A DNA stretch of 31,152 nt from Sulfuricella sp035530375. GTDB lineage: Bacteria > Pseudomonadota > Gammaproteobacteria > Burkholderiales > Sulfuricellaceae. The stretch is from contig DATKUY010000034.1 of assembly GCA_035530375.1 (NCBI GenBank), positions 1 through 31,152 of the forward strand, written 5' to 3'. Below the pieces are notes generated by a model. That model did not search any database. It saw only the letters and a program-made list of their open reading frames with translations, and had not been told where the DNA came from. Position 1 is the first letter of the stretch. Every line of letters begins with the position of its first letter. The translations under genes were made by a program, and so were the position numbers. Positions 18,343-25,542 of the stretch are shown piece after piece.

Positions 18343-19677
18343 ATGCATATCCACATTCTGGGCATTTGCGGCACCTTCATGGGCGGCATCGCCGTGCTGG
18401 CCAAGCAGGCCGGACACAAGGTCACCGGCTGCGACGCCGGCGTCTACCCGCCGATGAGCACGCAGCTCGAGGCTCAGGGCATCGAGTTGATCGAGGGCTT
18501 CGACCCCGGCCAGATCAGACTGGAACCTGACGTTTTCGTGATCGGCAACGTGGTGTCGCGCGGCAACCCGCTGATGGAGGAAATTCTCAACCGCGGCCTG
18601 CCCTACGTATCGGGCCCGCAATGGCTGGCCGAGAACGTGCTGCACGACAAGTGGGTGCTGGCGGTGGCCGGCACTCACGGCAAGACCACTACCTCGGCAA
18701 TGCTGGCATGGATTCTGGAAGACGCGGGGCTCAACCCGGGGTTTTTGATCGGCGGCGTGCCGCAGAACTTCGGCGTTTCGGCGCGGCTGACCGACTCGCC
18801 ATTTTTCGTGGTGGAGGCGGACGAATACGACACCGCCTTTTTCGACAAGCGCTCCAAGTTCGTTCATTACCGCCCGCGCACCGCCGTACTCAACAACCTG
18901 GAGTTCGACCACGCCGACATCTTTCCCGACCTGGCCGCGATAGAAACCCAGTTTCACCATCTGGTGCGCACCGTGCCCGGCAACGGCCTGGTCGTTGCCA
19001 ATGGCCGCGAGGAAAGCATCGGCCGGGTTCTGGCGCGCGGCTGCTGGACTCCGGTGGAGCGCTTCGGCACGGCGCAGGGATGGCTCATGGGGGGTTCTGG
19101 CGCGGTCGCCTTCAAGGAGGAATTCCAGGGAACCCTGAACTGGAAACTGCTCGGCGAACACAACCGCATGAACGCCCTGGCGGCGATCGCCGCCGCACGC
19201 CACGCCGGCGTACCCTCAAGCATGGGGATCGAGGCGTTGTCCCGGTTCGAAAATGTAAAACGGCGCATGGAAGTGCGCGGCGTGGCGAATGGCATTACGG
19301 TCTACGACGACTTCGCCCACCACCCGACCGCCATCGCAACCACCGTCGCCGGCCTGCGCAGCAAGATCGGCAGTGCGCGCATTCTGGCGGTGCTGGAGCC
19401 GCGCTCCAATACCATGAAGCTGGGTGTCATGAAGGATGCCCTGCCCGGCAGCCTGCGCGATGCCGACCAGGTATTCTGCTATGGCGCCAACCTGGGCTGG
19501 GATGCGACAGCCGCGCTTGCGCCGCTGGGCGACAAGGCGAGAACTTTCAGCGACCTCGACGAACTGGTGAAAGCCGTATCCGCCGCCGCCCGCCCCGGCG
19601 ACCATGTGCTGGTGATGAGTAATGGCGGCTTCGGCGGCGTGCATGAAAAACTCCTGGCCGCGCTGGCCGCGCCCTAA
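18343..19677 (+). CDS. mpl: UDP-MurNAc:L-alanyl-gamma-D-glutamyl-meso-DAP ligase (Mpl)
   Basis: Murein recycling ligase that rejoins the recovered tripeptide to UDP-MurNAc using ATP. The 444-residue protein begins MHIHILGICGTFMGGIAVLA, exactly the family start. The N-terminal Rossmann part keeps CDAGVYPPMSTQLE. The ATP loop AGTHGKTTT is at 109-117. Other Mur-ligase landmarks are FVVEADEYDTAFFDKRSKF, LNNLEFDHADIF, LGEHNRMNALAAIAAA, VYDDFAHHPTAI and LEPRSNTMKLG. The reading frame is open far upstream and an in-frame ATG at 18292 overlaps the HDOD stop, but those 17 residues are not family-like. It ends overlapping by 4 bases the convergent FimV-like gene. It implies a Gram-negative envelope with meso-diaminopimelate. 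Confidence 0.97.
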   Translation: MHIHILGICGTFMGGIAVLAKQAGHKVTGCDAGVYPPMSTQLEAQGIELIEGFDPGQIRLEPDVFVIGNVVSRGNPLMEEILNRGLPYVSGPQWLAENVLHDKWVLAVAGTHGKTTTSAMLAWILEDAGLNPGFLIGGVPQNFGVSARLTDSPFFVVEADEYDTAFFDKRSKFVHYRPRTAVLNNLEFDHADIFPDLAAIETQFHHLVRTVPGNGLVVANGREESIGRVLARGCWTPVERFGTAQGWLMGGSGAVAFKEEFQGTLNWKLLGEHNRMNALAAIAAARHAGVPSSMGIEALSRFENVKRRMEVRGVANGITVYDDFAHHPTAIATTVAGLRSKIGSARILAVLEPRSNTMKLGVMKDALPGSLRDADQVFCYGANLGWDATAALAPLGDKARTFSDLDELVKAVSAAARPGDHVLVMSNGGFGGVHEKLLAALAAP

Positions 19678-20864
19678 AACGAACTATTTCTTCCTATCGA
19701 TTGGCGGAACATGATGTCGTCGGCGCTGGTTTTTCGGCGCCACAACAGCATCGCCATGCCCAATACTGCCGCAGTCAAGAGCCCTCCGCCCAATCCGGCT
19801 TGCCACAATGTCAGGCTGCCGCCTGCCGGACTTGCCGGCAAGCGGGCGGGGGGCTTGATCGCGGCCTTCTTAAGGGCGGCCAGTTTGTCGTCCAGTTCGC
19901 GCTCCATTTCCTGCAACTGCTTCAGGTGCGCCTCGGCCTCCTGAAGCCGGTTCTGCAGAGACAGATTGATGGCATACAGGTCATCGCTGTCTGTCGATGT
20001 CATCTGTTTGCCAGGTTTTCCGGGGGAGTCGCCATATGCCGACTTTTCCTGCAAGCCGCCGTCCACCTTGACCCGGAACATTTGTTTGGCGGCGGCGCGA
20101 GGTGCGGCAGAGCGCGGCGGCTTGTCGCCGGGCCGCTTTCCAAGGGCTTTCTGTATCGCTTTCTCGAAGCGGGAGCGCGGCGTTGTGGCAATTCTTTGCG
20201 GATTGGGCAAGCGCAATCGGGTGCCGGGCGGTAGCGGGCGGATGACGCCATCGGGGAAGGCGCCAAGGTTGTCCAGCACCATGGCGGCAAGCATGCGATT
20301 CTTCAAAATCAGGTTGCCGGGATAGTATTTTTCCGCCAGGCTTTGCGGTGATTCGCCCTGCTGAACCTCCCACATGTCGCCTGCGGGTGCGGCGCTTTTG
20401 CCCGTATCCGGACGAATCGCGGCATTTTCCGCCATTTCGGTCCGGTTAGCGACGTATGCCCCGGCCGGCGGGGTTTCGGCGGGGTCGAGCAGAACCGGAA
20501 AATCGCGTTCCAGGTTATGTCCACATCCGATGCTCAAACCAAGAAGGAAAGCCGGGTCGTTGACCGGTCCGTCTGTCCTGATAAGAATTTGCAGCTGACC
20601 GTTGATTTTTTCCACCGTCAGCCGCATTTTGGTGAGTTGGGGCAGGGAGTTGCCGGAGTCGGGGACTCTGGAACGCAAACAGCTGGCGTCGAGGGTTTCG
20701 CCGCCATCCAGCACTACTGGAATGGACGCCCGGAACGGCTCGCCCAACCACGATTTCAGCGCCATGCTGCCGAGCCCGATGGCTGGCGCGTTGCTCGTCG
20801 CAAGCAGCGGCAACAGGGCAAGAATAAAGCGGAAAATTACCGATGGATTTTTTTTCTGGCGCAT
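19674..20864 (-). CDS. FimV-like LysM protein without cytoplasmic TPR region
   Basis: Protein of 396 residues from the ATG at 20864. A signal or anchor sequence comes first (FRFILALLPLLATSNAPA). Residues 30-130 resemble the FimV N-terminal periplasmic domain (IGLGSMALKSWLGEPFRASI). A FimV-type LysM peptidoglycan-binding domain follows at about 164-220 (WEVQQGESPQSLAEKYY through LPPGTRLRLP), then a coiled coil (296-335) and one membrane helix (352-376). The short positive tail ends in NSSF. Classical FimV/HubP continues into a large cytoplasmic acidic/TPR part; that is missing here, so it may be a truncated or specialised form. FimV/HubP proteins organise the cell pole and type IV pili. In-frame ATGs at 20894 and 20972 exist, but a TATAAT box overlaps the first of them. 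The gene appears monocistronic. Confidence 0.78.
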   Translation of the reverse strand: MRQKKNPSVIFRFILALLPLLATSNAPAIGLGSMALKSWLGEPFRASIPVVLDGGETLDASCLRSRVPDSGNSLPQLTKMRLTVEKINGQLQILIRTDGPVNDPAFLLGLSIGCGHNLERDFPVLLDPAETPPAGAYVANRTEMAENAAIRPDTGKSAAPAGDMWEVQQGESPQSLAEKYYPGNLILKNRMLAAMVLDNLGAFPDGVIRPLPPGTRLRLPNPQRIATTPRSRFEKAIQKALGKRPGDKPPRSAAPRAAAKQMFRVKVDGGLQEKSAYGDSPGKPGKQMTSTDSDDLYAINLSLQNRLQEAEAHLKQLQEMERELDDKLAALKKAAIKPPARLPASPAGGSLTLWQAGLGGGLLTAAVLGMAMLLWRRKTSADDIMFRQSIGRNSSF

Positions 20865-20892
20865 GTTTTTTTCGGTTGCCAACAGTCTGTGC

Positions 20893-20898
20893 ATTATA
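20893..20898 (-). promoter_or_regulatory. Candidate -10 box for the FimV-like gene
   Basis: The minus strand reads TATAAT here, inside AGTATAATGCA, about 29 bases before the ATG at 20864. No convincing -35 lies 16-18 bases upstream. If used, transcription would start near 20886, which excludes the upstream in-frame starts. Confidence 0.45.
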
Positions 20899-21093
20899 CT
20901 GGCGGGCTCGTGCAGCCACCGGGATTGCCCAGTATGTAAAGCCGAATGGTAGCAGATAACCGGCTGGGCCATAAACAGGAAGTCTTGCCGTTCGTTTCTC
21001 TCCGCCGATCAGCGATCAAACTCTTTGCCGGAACGTTGAATTTTGAACCTTGGGCGCGAGTTTCGCCCGCATTGAACCAAGTTGCATAATCGA

Positions 21094-22995
21094 ATGAATA
21101 TTCTCTACGAAGAAGACGGCGCCATCAAGGTGGCGAGCATCATGGCCGACAATATCACTTCGCTGCAAGTGGAAACGCCTCACGGCAAGCGCGCCAAAAT
21201 CAAGGCGGCCAACGTGCTGCTGCGCTTCGATTCGCCCCCGATCGCGGGGTTCATGGACGCGACCGAAGCGGCAGCGGGGGAACTCGATCCGATTTTCCTG
21301 TGGGAATGCTGCGGGCAGAACGAAGAGTTCATGTTCGCCGATCTCGCCCGCGATTATTACGGCCATGCGCCCTCCCCGGTCGAGGCGGCGGCGGTGGCCC
21401 TGAAGCTGCATGCCGCACCGATGTATTTCTACAAGAAGGGCAAGGGCCGCTACAAGGCCGCGCCGGAGGAAAACCTCAAGGCGGCGCTGGCCTCCGAGGA
21501 GAAGAAGCGCAAACAGGCCGAGCTGGTTGCGGGCTATGCGGCAGACCTGGCTGCGGGAAGCCTGCCTGGGGCATTTACCCCGCCGGTAGTGGAATCCATG
21601 CTTTATGCGCCGGACAAGAACACGCTCGAATACAAGGCGCTGGACAAGGCGTGCAGCGAAACCGGCCTGAGCCCGGTGAAGCTGCTGGAGAAGTGCGGTG
21701 CGATCCCCTCTTCCCACGACTTCCATCTCAACCGCTTCCTGCGCGAACACTTTCCCGAAGGCACCGGCTTTCCCGAAATTGCCTACCCTCTCCTCAATCC
21801 TCTCCCGCAAGCGGGCGAGGAAGCGAACGTGAAAAGCGCTGGTTTTTGTTTGGGCGATCCGGCTCATTCGGATGCGACCGCCTTCAGCATCGACGATGCC
21901 GCCACCACCGAAATCGACGACGCCTTCTCGGTCAAGCGCATGGACAACGGCAACTGGCGCATCGGCGTGCACATCGCTGCACCGGCCCTGGGCTTTTCGC
22001 CGGACGACAGCCTCAATGAAATTGCGGCGCGGCGCCTGTCCACCGTGTACATGCCGGGGCAAAAGATCACCATGCTGCCGGATGCGGTGGTGGAGCGTTT
22101 CACGCTGGCGGCAGGCCGTCGTTGCCCGGCACTGTCGCTTTACATGGAAGTGACGCCGGAACTTGAAGTGATCGACCAGGAAAGCGCGCTGGATCATGTC
22201 GAGATCGCCGACAACCTGCGCCATGATACGCTGGAGCCGGTTTTCAACGAAACCACCCTGGCCAGCCGCGAAGGCGATTATGCCTGGAAGGACGAGCTGT
22301 TGCTGTTGTGGGACTTTGCCACCAAGCTCAAGGAAGGGCGCGGCAAGGCGGAGAGCCGGCAGAATTTCGCCGATTATAATTTCGCGGTGGCCGACGATCG
22401 CGTCGTCATCTCCGAACGCAGCCGCGACACCCCCATCGACCGGGTGGTGTCGGAGCTGATGATCCGGGTTAATTCCAGTTGGGGCAAGGCATTGGCAGAA
22501 GCGGACTTCGCCGCCATCTACCGCAACCAGGAAGGCGGCAAGGTGCGCATGAGCGTGGCGCCGGGCGCGCATCAGGGCTTGGGCGTGACGCACTACATGT
22601 GGGCGAGCTCGCCGCTGCGCCGCTATGTCGACCTGATCAACCAGCGCCAGTTGATCGCCCATCTGGAGGGCAAGCCGGCCGCCTACGGCAACCGCGACGA
22701 ACGGCTGTTGATCGCCATGCGCGATTTCGAGCTGGCCTACGAGGCCTACGGCAACATCCAGGATCAGATGGAGCGCTACTGGTGCCTGCGCTGGCTGCTG
22801 CAGGAACAGATCGGCGAAATCGGCGCCGCGGTGATAAAGGAAAACCTGGTCAAGCTCGACCATCTGCCGTTCTTCACCCGCGTCCATTCACTGCCGGAAA
22901 TGGCGCCGGGCAGCCGGGTAGTCCTCGAGGTTTCCGGCGTGGACCTGCTCGACATGGCATTGCAGTGCAAATTTCTGCACAAGCTGGAACAATGA
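21094..22995 (+). CDS. RNB-domain ribonuclease (RNase II/R family)
   Basis: Protein of 633 residues from the ATG at 21094; an in-frame TTG at 21082 is possible. The N-terminal 230 residues are the betaproteobacterial-type substrate-binding part. The RNB 3'-5' exoribonuclease domain begins at AFSIDDAATTEIDDAFSV. By comparison with E. coli RNase II the metal ligands are Asp267, Asp275 and Asp276, with Glu273 replacing the second aspartate. Further signatures are AARRLSTVYMPGQKITMLP, RVVSELMIRVNSSWG and YMWASSPLRRYVDLINQRQL, the last carrying the conserved basic end of the active site. A short C-terminal S1-like end follows. Residues 232-245 (PLLNPLPQAGEEAN) come from a palindromic DNA repeat. 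No ribosome site is evident and a CATAAT box lies just before the start. tonB follows after 55 bases. Confidence 0.9.
   Translation: MNILYEEDGAIKVASIMADNITSLQVETPHGKRAKIKAANVLLRFDSPPIAGFMDATEAAAGELDPIFLWECCGQNEEFMFADLARDYYGHAPSPVEAAAVALKLHAAPMYFYKKGKGRYKAAPEENLKAALASEEKKRKQAELVAGYAADLAAGSLPGAFTPPVVESMLYAPDKNTLEYKALDKACSETGLSPVKLLEKCGAIPSSHDFHLNRFLREHFPEGTGFPEIAYPLLNPLPQAGEEANVKSAGFCLGDPAHSDATAFSIDDAATTEIDDAFSVKRMDNGNWRIGVHIAAPALGFSPDDSLNEIAARRLSTVYMPGQKITMLPDAVVERFTLAAGRRCPALSLYMEVTPELEVIDQESALDHVEIADNLRHDTLEPVFNETTLASREGDYAWKDELLLLWDFATKLKEGRGKAESRQNFADYNFAVADDRVVISERSRDTPIDRVVSELMIRVNSSWGKALAEADFAAIYRNQEGGKVRMSVAPGAHQGLGVTHYMWASSPLRRYVDLINQRQLIAHLEGKPAAYGNRDERLLIAMRDFELAYEAYGNIQDQMERYWCLRWLLQEQIGEIGAAVIKENLVKLDHLPFFTRVHSLPEMAPGSRVVLEVSGVDLLDMALQCKFLHKLEQ
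21799..21820. repeat. Palindromic repeat inside the RNB ribonuclease gene
   Basis: CCTCTCCCGC at 21799-21808 pairs with GCGGGCGAGG at 21811-21820 around an AA loop, with one mismatch. The flanking CCCTCTCCTCAAT completes the well-known dispersed repeat of the type ..CCTCTCCCGCAAGCGGGAGAGG.., often found between genes in proteobacteria. Here it is translated in frame as part of a linker before the catalytic domain. Confidence 0.75.
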
Positions 22996-23050
22996 ACCGG
23001 CAGCGCATTTCTGCTAAACTACGTTTGCATTGTCAAATCATAGAGTTCCC

Positions 23051-23968
23051 ATGGGTCTGGCCGATCAGGCGCCGTTGAATACCGCAATCACCATCACCCG
23101 CCTTGCGCGGCTGAGCCAGTCCGATCGTCTCGGGCTGGTGCTGCTGCTTTCCATTACCCTGCATTTGATCGTCGTGTTCGGCGTGAGCTTCAAGCTGCCC
23201 GAGATGATGAAATCGGGCAGCGCCACCTCGCTCGACGTAGTGCTGGTCAACCGCAAGTCCGCCTCCCGTCCGGTCAAGGCCGATGCGTTGGCGCAGGCCA
23301 ACCTCGATGGCGGCGGCAACACCGACGCCGACCGTCGCGCCAAAAGCCCGTTGCCGGTACAGCCCCAACCGGAGTCAGAAGTCGCGCAGAAACGACAGCA
23401 GGTGGGACAGTTGGAGCAAAAAGCGCGAACCTTGATGACTCAGGTCAAATCGACACAGCGCGTCGAGCAGGCGCAGGCCAAATCGGAGCCGATGGCAGCG
23501 CCGGCGGATAGCCCGGTTGCCTCCGACCTGGCGATGAGAAGCCTGGAAGCGGCACGGATGGAGGCACAGATTTCGCGTGACTGGGAGGCCTACCAGAAAA
23601 AACCCAAGCGCAAATTTATCGGCGCGCGCACCCAGGAATACCGCTTTGCCCGTTATGCCGAGGATTGGCGCATCAAGGTGGAAAAAGTCGGCAACCTGAA
23701 TTATCCGGAAGAAGCGAAACGGCAGAAAATCTACGGCAACCTGCAACTCATCGTCAACATCAAGTCCGATGGCAGCGTGGAGAGCGTCGAGATAAAACGC
23801 TCCTCCGGCCACAAAGTGCTGGACGAGGCGGCCATCCGCATCGTCAACCTGGCGGCGCCCTATGCGCCCTTCCCCGAGGATATCCGCAAGGACACCGATA
23901 TCCTCGGCATCGTGCGCACCTGGAGCTTCACCCGCGCCGATGAACTTGGAACAACTGCCGCCGAGTAA
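23051..23968 (+). CDS. TonB C-terminal-domain energy transducer
   Basis: Protein of 305 residues from the ATG at 23051; an in-frame TTG at 23030 would add seven residues. A single membrane helix lies at about 27-47 (RLGLVLLLSITLHLIVVFGV), followed by a long periplasmic linker rich in Gln, Ala and Lys with coiled-coil character (about 110-200). The last 100 residues are the TonB fold, with NYPEEAKRQKIYGNLQLIV and SVEIKRSSGHKVLDEAAIRIV. TonB proteins pass the proton-motive force to outer-membrane receptors. No exbB or exbD is adjacent. The linker is less proline-rich than classical TonB, so it could be one of several paralogues or serve another envelope complex. It sits between the ribonuclease and yqgE; the ORF ends 29 bases before yqgE starts. 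Confidence 0.87.
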   Translation: MGLADQAPLNTAITITRLARLSQSDRLGLVLLLSITLHLIVVFGVSFKLPEMMKSGSATSLDVVLVNRKSASRPVKADALAQANLDGGGNTDADRRAKSPLPVQPQPESEVAQKRQQVGQLEQKARTLMTQVKSTQRVEQAQAKSEPMAAPADSPVASDLAMRSLEAARMEAQISRDWEAYQKKPKRKFIGARTQEYRFARYAEDWRIKVEKVGNLNYPEEAKRQKIYGNLQLIVNIKSDGSVESVEIKRSSGHKVLDEAAIRIVNLAAPYAPFPEDIRKDTDILGIVRTWSFTRADELGTTAAE

Positions 23969-23985
23969 GGCGGCCGCGGATATGA

Positions 23986-23991
23986 CATAAT
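23986..23991 (+). promoter_or_regulatory. Candidate -10 box placing transcription at the yqgE start codon
   Basis: CATAAT lies with its last base seven bases before the yqgE ATG (23998), and no ribosome site is present between them. If the box is active the transcript would begin at or next to the A of ATG and be leaderless. No good -35 is seen 17 bases upstream, so this is tentative. Confidence 0.3.
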
Positions 23992-23997
23992 CGCATC

Positions 23998-24558
23998 ATG
24001 CAAGACGTTAATCTGACCGATCATTTCCTGATCGCCATGCCCGCCATGGCCGACCCCTATTTCGCCAAATCCCTGACCTATATTTGCGAGCATTCCGAGC
24101 AGGGCGCGCTGGGCGTAGTGGTCAACCGCCCGATCGAAATGACCCTGAAAATGCTGTTCGACCAGATCGGCATCGAGCTCGAATCGGATGAACGGGCGGA
24201 GAACATGGTGCACTTCGGCGGCCCGGTGCAGATGGATCGCGGCTTCGTCCTGCACCAGCCGGCCGGGGAATGGCTGTCCACCATCGCAGTGAACGAGCAC
24301 GTCGCCCTGACCACCTCGAAAGACATCCTGGAGGCGGTTGGCTGCGGGCAAGGCCCGTACAAACTGCTGGTGACGCTCGGCTATGCCGGTTGGGAAGCGG
24401 GACAGCTCGAACAGGAATTGTCGCAAAATGCCTGGCTTACCGTGCCGGCTTCGGCGCAGATCATTTTTGACCTGCCCTGGGAACAGCGGCTGCCTGCCGC
24501 GATGAAAATGCTGGGCGTCGATTTTGCCAGCCTGGCCGACGAGGCGGGACATGCTTGA
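23998..24558 (+). CDS. yqgE: YqgE/AlgH family protein
   Basis: Protein of 186 residues, the standard length of this widespread proteobacterial family of unsettled function (AlgH in Pseudomonas was linked to alginate regulation). The opening LTDHFLIAMPAMADPYFAKS and the following TYICEHSEQGALGVVVNRP are diagnostic, with FGGPVQMDRGFVLHQP and GYAGWEAGQLEQEL further on. It is cytosolic with no signal peptide. In many proteobacteria it precedes ruvX, as here, with 14 bases between the two, and both lead into the pyrimidine genes. I see no ribosome site; a CATAAT box sits 7-12 bases before the ATG. Confidence 0.95.
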   Translation: MQDVNLTDHFLIAMPAMADPYFAKSLTYICEHSEQGALGVVVNRPIEMTLKMLFDQIGIELESDERAENMVHFGGPVQMDRGFVLHQPAGEWLSTIAVNEHVALTTSKDILEAVGCGQGPYKLLVTLGYAGWEAGQLEQELSQNAWLTVPASAQIIFDLPWEQRLPAAMKMLGVDFASLADEAGHA

Positions 24559-24572
24559 ACGGATGACGGGAA

Positions 24573-25049
24573 ATGAGTGAAGGGAAAGACGGGGTTCATC
24601 ACCCATCACCCATCACCCATCACTCGACAACTGTGTTGGGTTTCGATTTCGGCCTGAAGCGCATCGGCGTGGCGGTGGGCGACCTGGATCTGGGTCTGGC
24701 GCACCCGCTGACGACGGTGACGGGGGAAAGCAATGACCAGCGTTTCGGTGCGATCGGGGCGCTGCTGCGCGAATGGCAGCCGGTGCTGGCAGTGGTGGGG
24801 ATGCCGACCCATGCCGACGGCGGGGAGCATGAAATGAGCGCGCGCTGCCGGCGCTTCGCGCACCAACTGGAAGGGCGTTTCGGCCTGAAGACGGCGTTTG
24901 TCGACGAAAGCCTGAGCTCCGCTGCGGCGAGCGAGGACCTGAACGAGGCGGGAGTGCGTGGCCGGCGGCAAAAAGCCGTGCTGGACCAGGTCGCGGCACA
25001 ACGAATATTGCAGTCTTATCTGGATCAACACAAATATGCAACTACCTGA
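24573..25049 (+). CDS. ruvX: Putative pre-16S rRNA nuclease / Holliday-junction resolvase homologue RuvX (YqgF)
   Basis: Protein of 158 residues with the RNase H-like fold of YqgF, which takes part in 16S rRNA 5'-end maturation. The family core starts at VLGFDFGLKRIGVAVGD (residues 21-37); the acidic active-site residues are expected in GFDFG, VDESLSS and LDQVAAQ. The first 20 residues are an unusual extension (HHPSPITHHS) coded by a 7-base tandem repeat. A GTG at the V of VLGFD could be an alternative start but leaves no N-terminal margin. A GACGGGAA run lies just before the ATG at 24573. The end overlaps pyrR by 14 bases, so the two are translationally coupled. Confidence 0.93.
   Translation: MSEGKDGVHHPSPITHHSTTVLGFDFGLKRIGVAVGDLDLGLAHPLTTVTGESNDQRFGAIGALLREWQPVLAVVGMPTHADGGEHEMSARCRRFAHQLEGRFGLKTAFVDESLSSAAASEDLNEAGVRGRRQKAVLDQVAAQRILQSYLDQHKYATT
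24597..24624 (+). repeat. Heptamer tandem repeat (CATCACC x3 plus CATCACT)
   Basis: Three exact CATCACC units at 24597-24617 are followed by a fourth with one change (24618-24624). The array lies 24 bases into the ruvX reading frame. As seven is not a multiple of three, gain or loss of one unit would shift the frame between the start codon and the enzyme core. Confidence 0.9.
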
Positions 25050-25536
25050 GGTTGAAGAGCTGCTGCGTGAGCTCGCACAGCAGATCCGGCCGCACCTGAC
25101 GCCGGACACCGTCCTGGTCGGCATCCATACCGGCGGGGTATGGGTGGCGGAAAATCTGCGCGAGCAACTGGGCGTGAAGACGCCTCTGGGCGCGCTGGAT
25201 ATTTCCTTTTACCGCGATGATTTCAGCCGCATCGGGCTGCACCCCGAGGTAAAACCTTCCCGCATCCCGTTCGAGGTCGAAGGCCGCCACATCATCCTGG
25301 TGGATGACGTGCTGAAAACGGGCCGCTCGATTCGCGCCGCCATGAACGATCTGTTCGATTTCGGCCGCCCTGCCAGTATTCTGCTGGCGGTGCTGGTGGA
25401 TCGGGGCGGGCGCGAGCTGCCGATCGCCGCCCGGTTCGTCGGGGTACATCTGGATCTCGAGGACAACCAGGATATCCGGCTGAACCGGGCGGAATCGGGG
25501 CAGTTGAGTTTGAGCCTGGATGACGCAAAAGGATGA
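25036..25536 (+). CDS. pyrR: Pyrimidine operon regulator / uracil phosphoribosyltransferase PyrR
   Basis: Protein of 166 residues from the ATG at 25036, which overlaps the ruvX end by 14 bases; the frame is open upstream but those codons encode ruvX in another frame. The phosphoribosyltransferase fold shows VLVGIHTGGVWVAENL and the PRPP loop ILVDDVLKTGRS (PRPP motif 89-98). ALDISFYRDDFS is typical of PyrR. In Bacillus PyrR binds pyr leader RNA to cause attenuation; in proteobacteria that role is less clear, and I see no leader or terminator hairpin between here and pyrB, only 6 bases. It may therefore act as a uracil phosphoribosyltransferase or a regulator elsewhere. It is followed directly by pyrB. 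Confidence 0.93.
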   Translation: MQLPEVEELLRELAQQIRPHLTPDTVLVGIHTGGVWVAENLREQLGVKTPLGALDISFYRDDFSRIGLHPEVKPSRIPFEVEGRHIILVDDVLKTGRSIRAAMNDLFDFGRPASILLAVLVDRGGRELPIAARFVGVHLDLEDNQDIRLNRAESGQLSLSLDDAKG

Positions 25537-25542
25537 TGAGCC

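Noticed and set aside
21016..22887. Very long minus-strand open frame (623 codons) opposite the RNB ribonuclease
   Set aside because: The plus-strand frame carries the RNB signature and conserved motifs. The antisense frame has no recognisable motif and reflects codon bias of the real gene.
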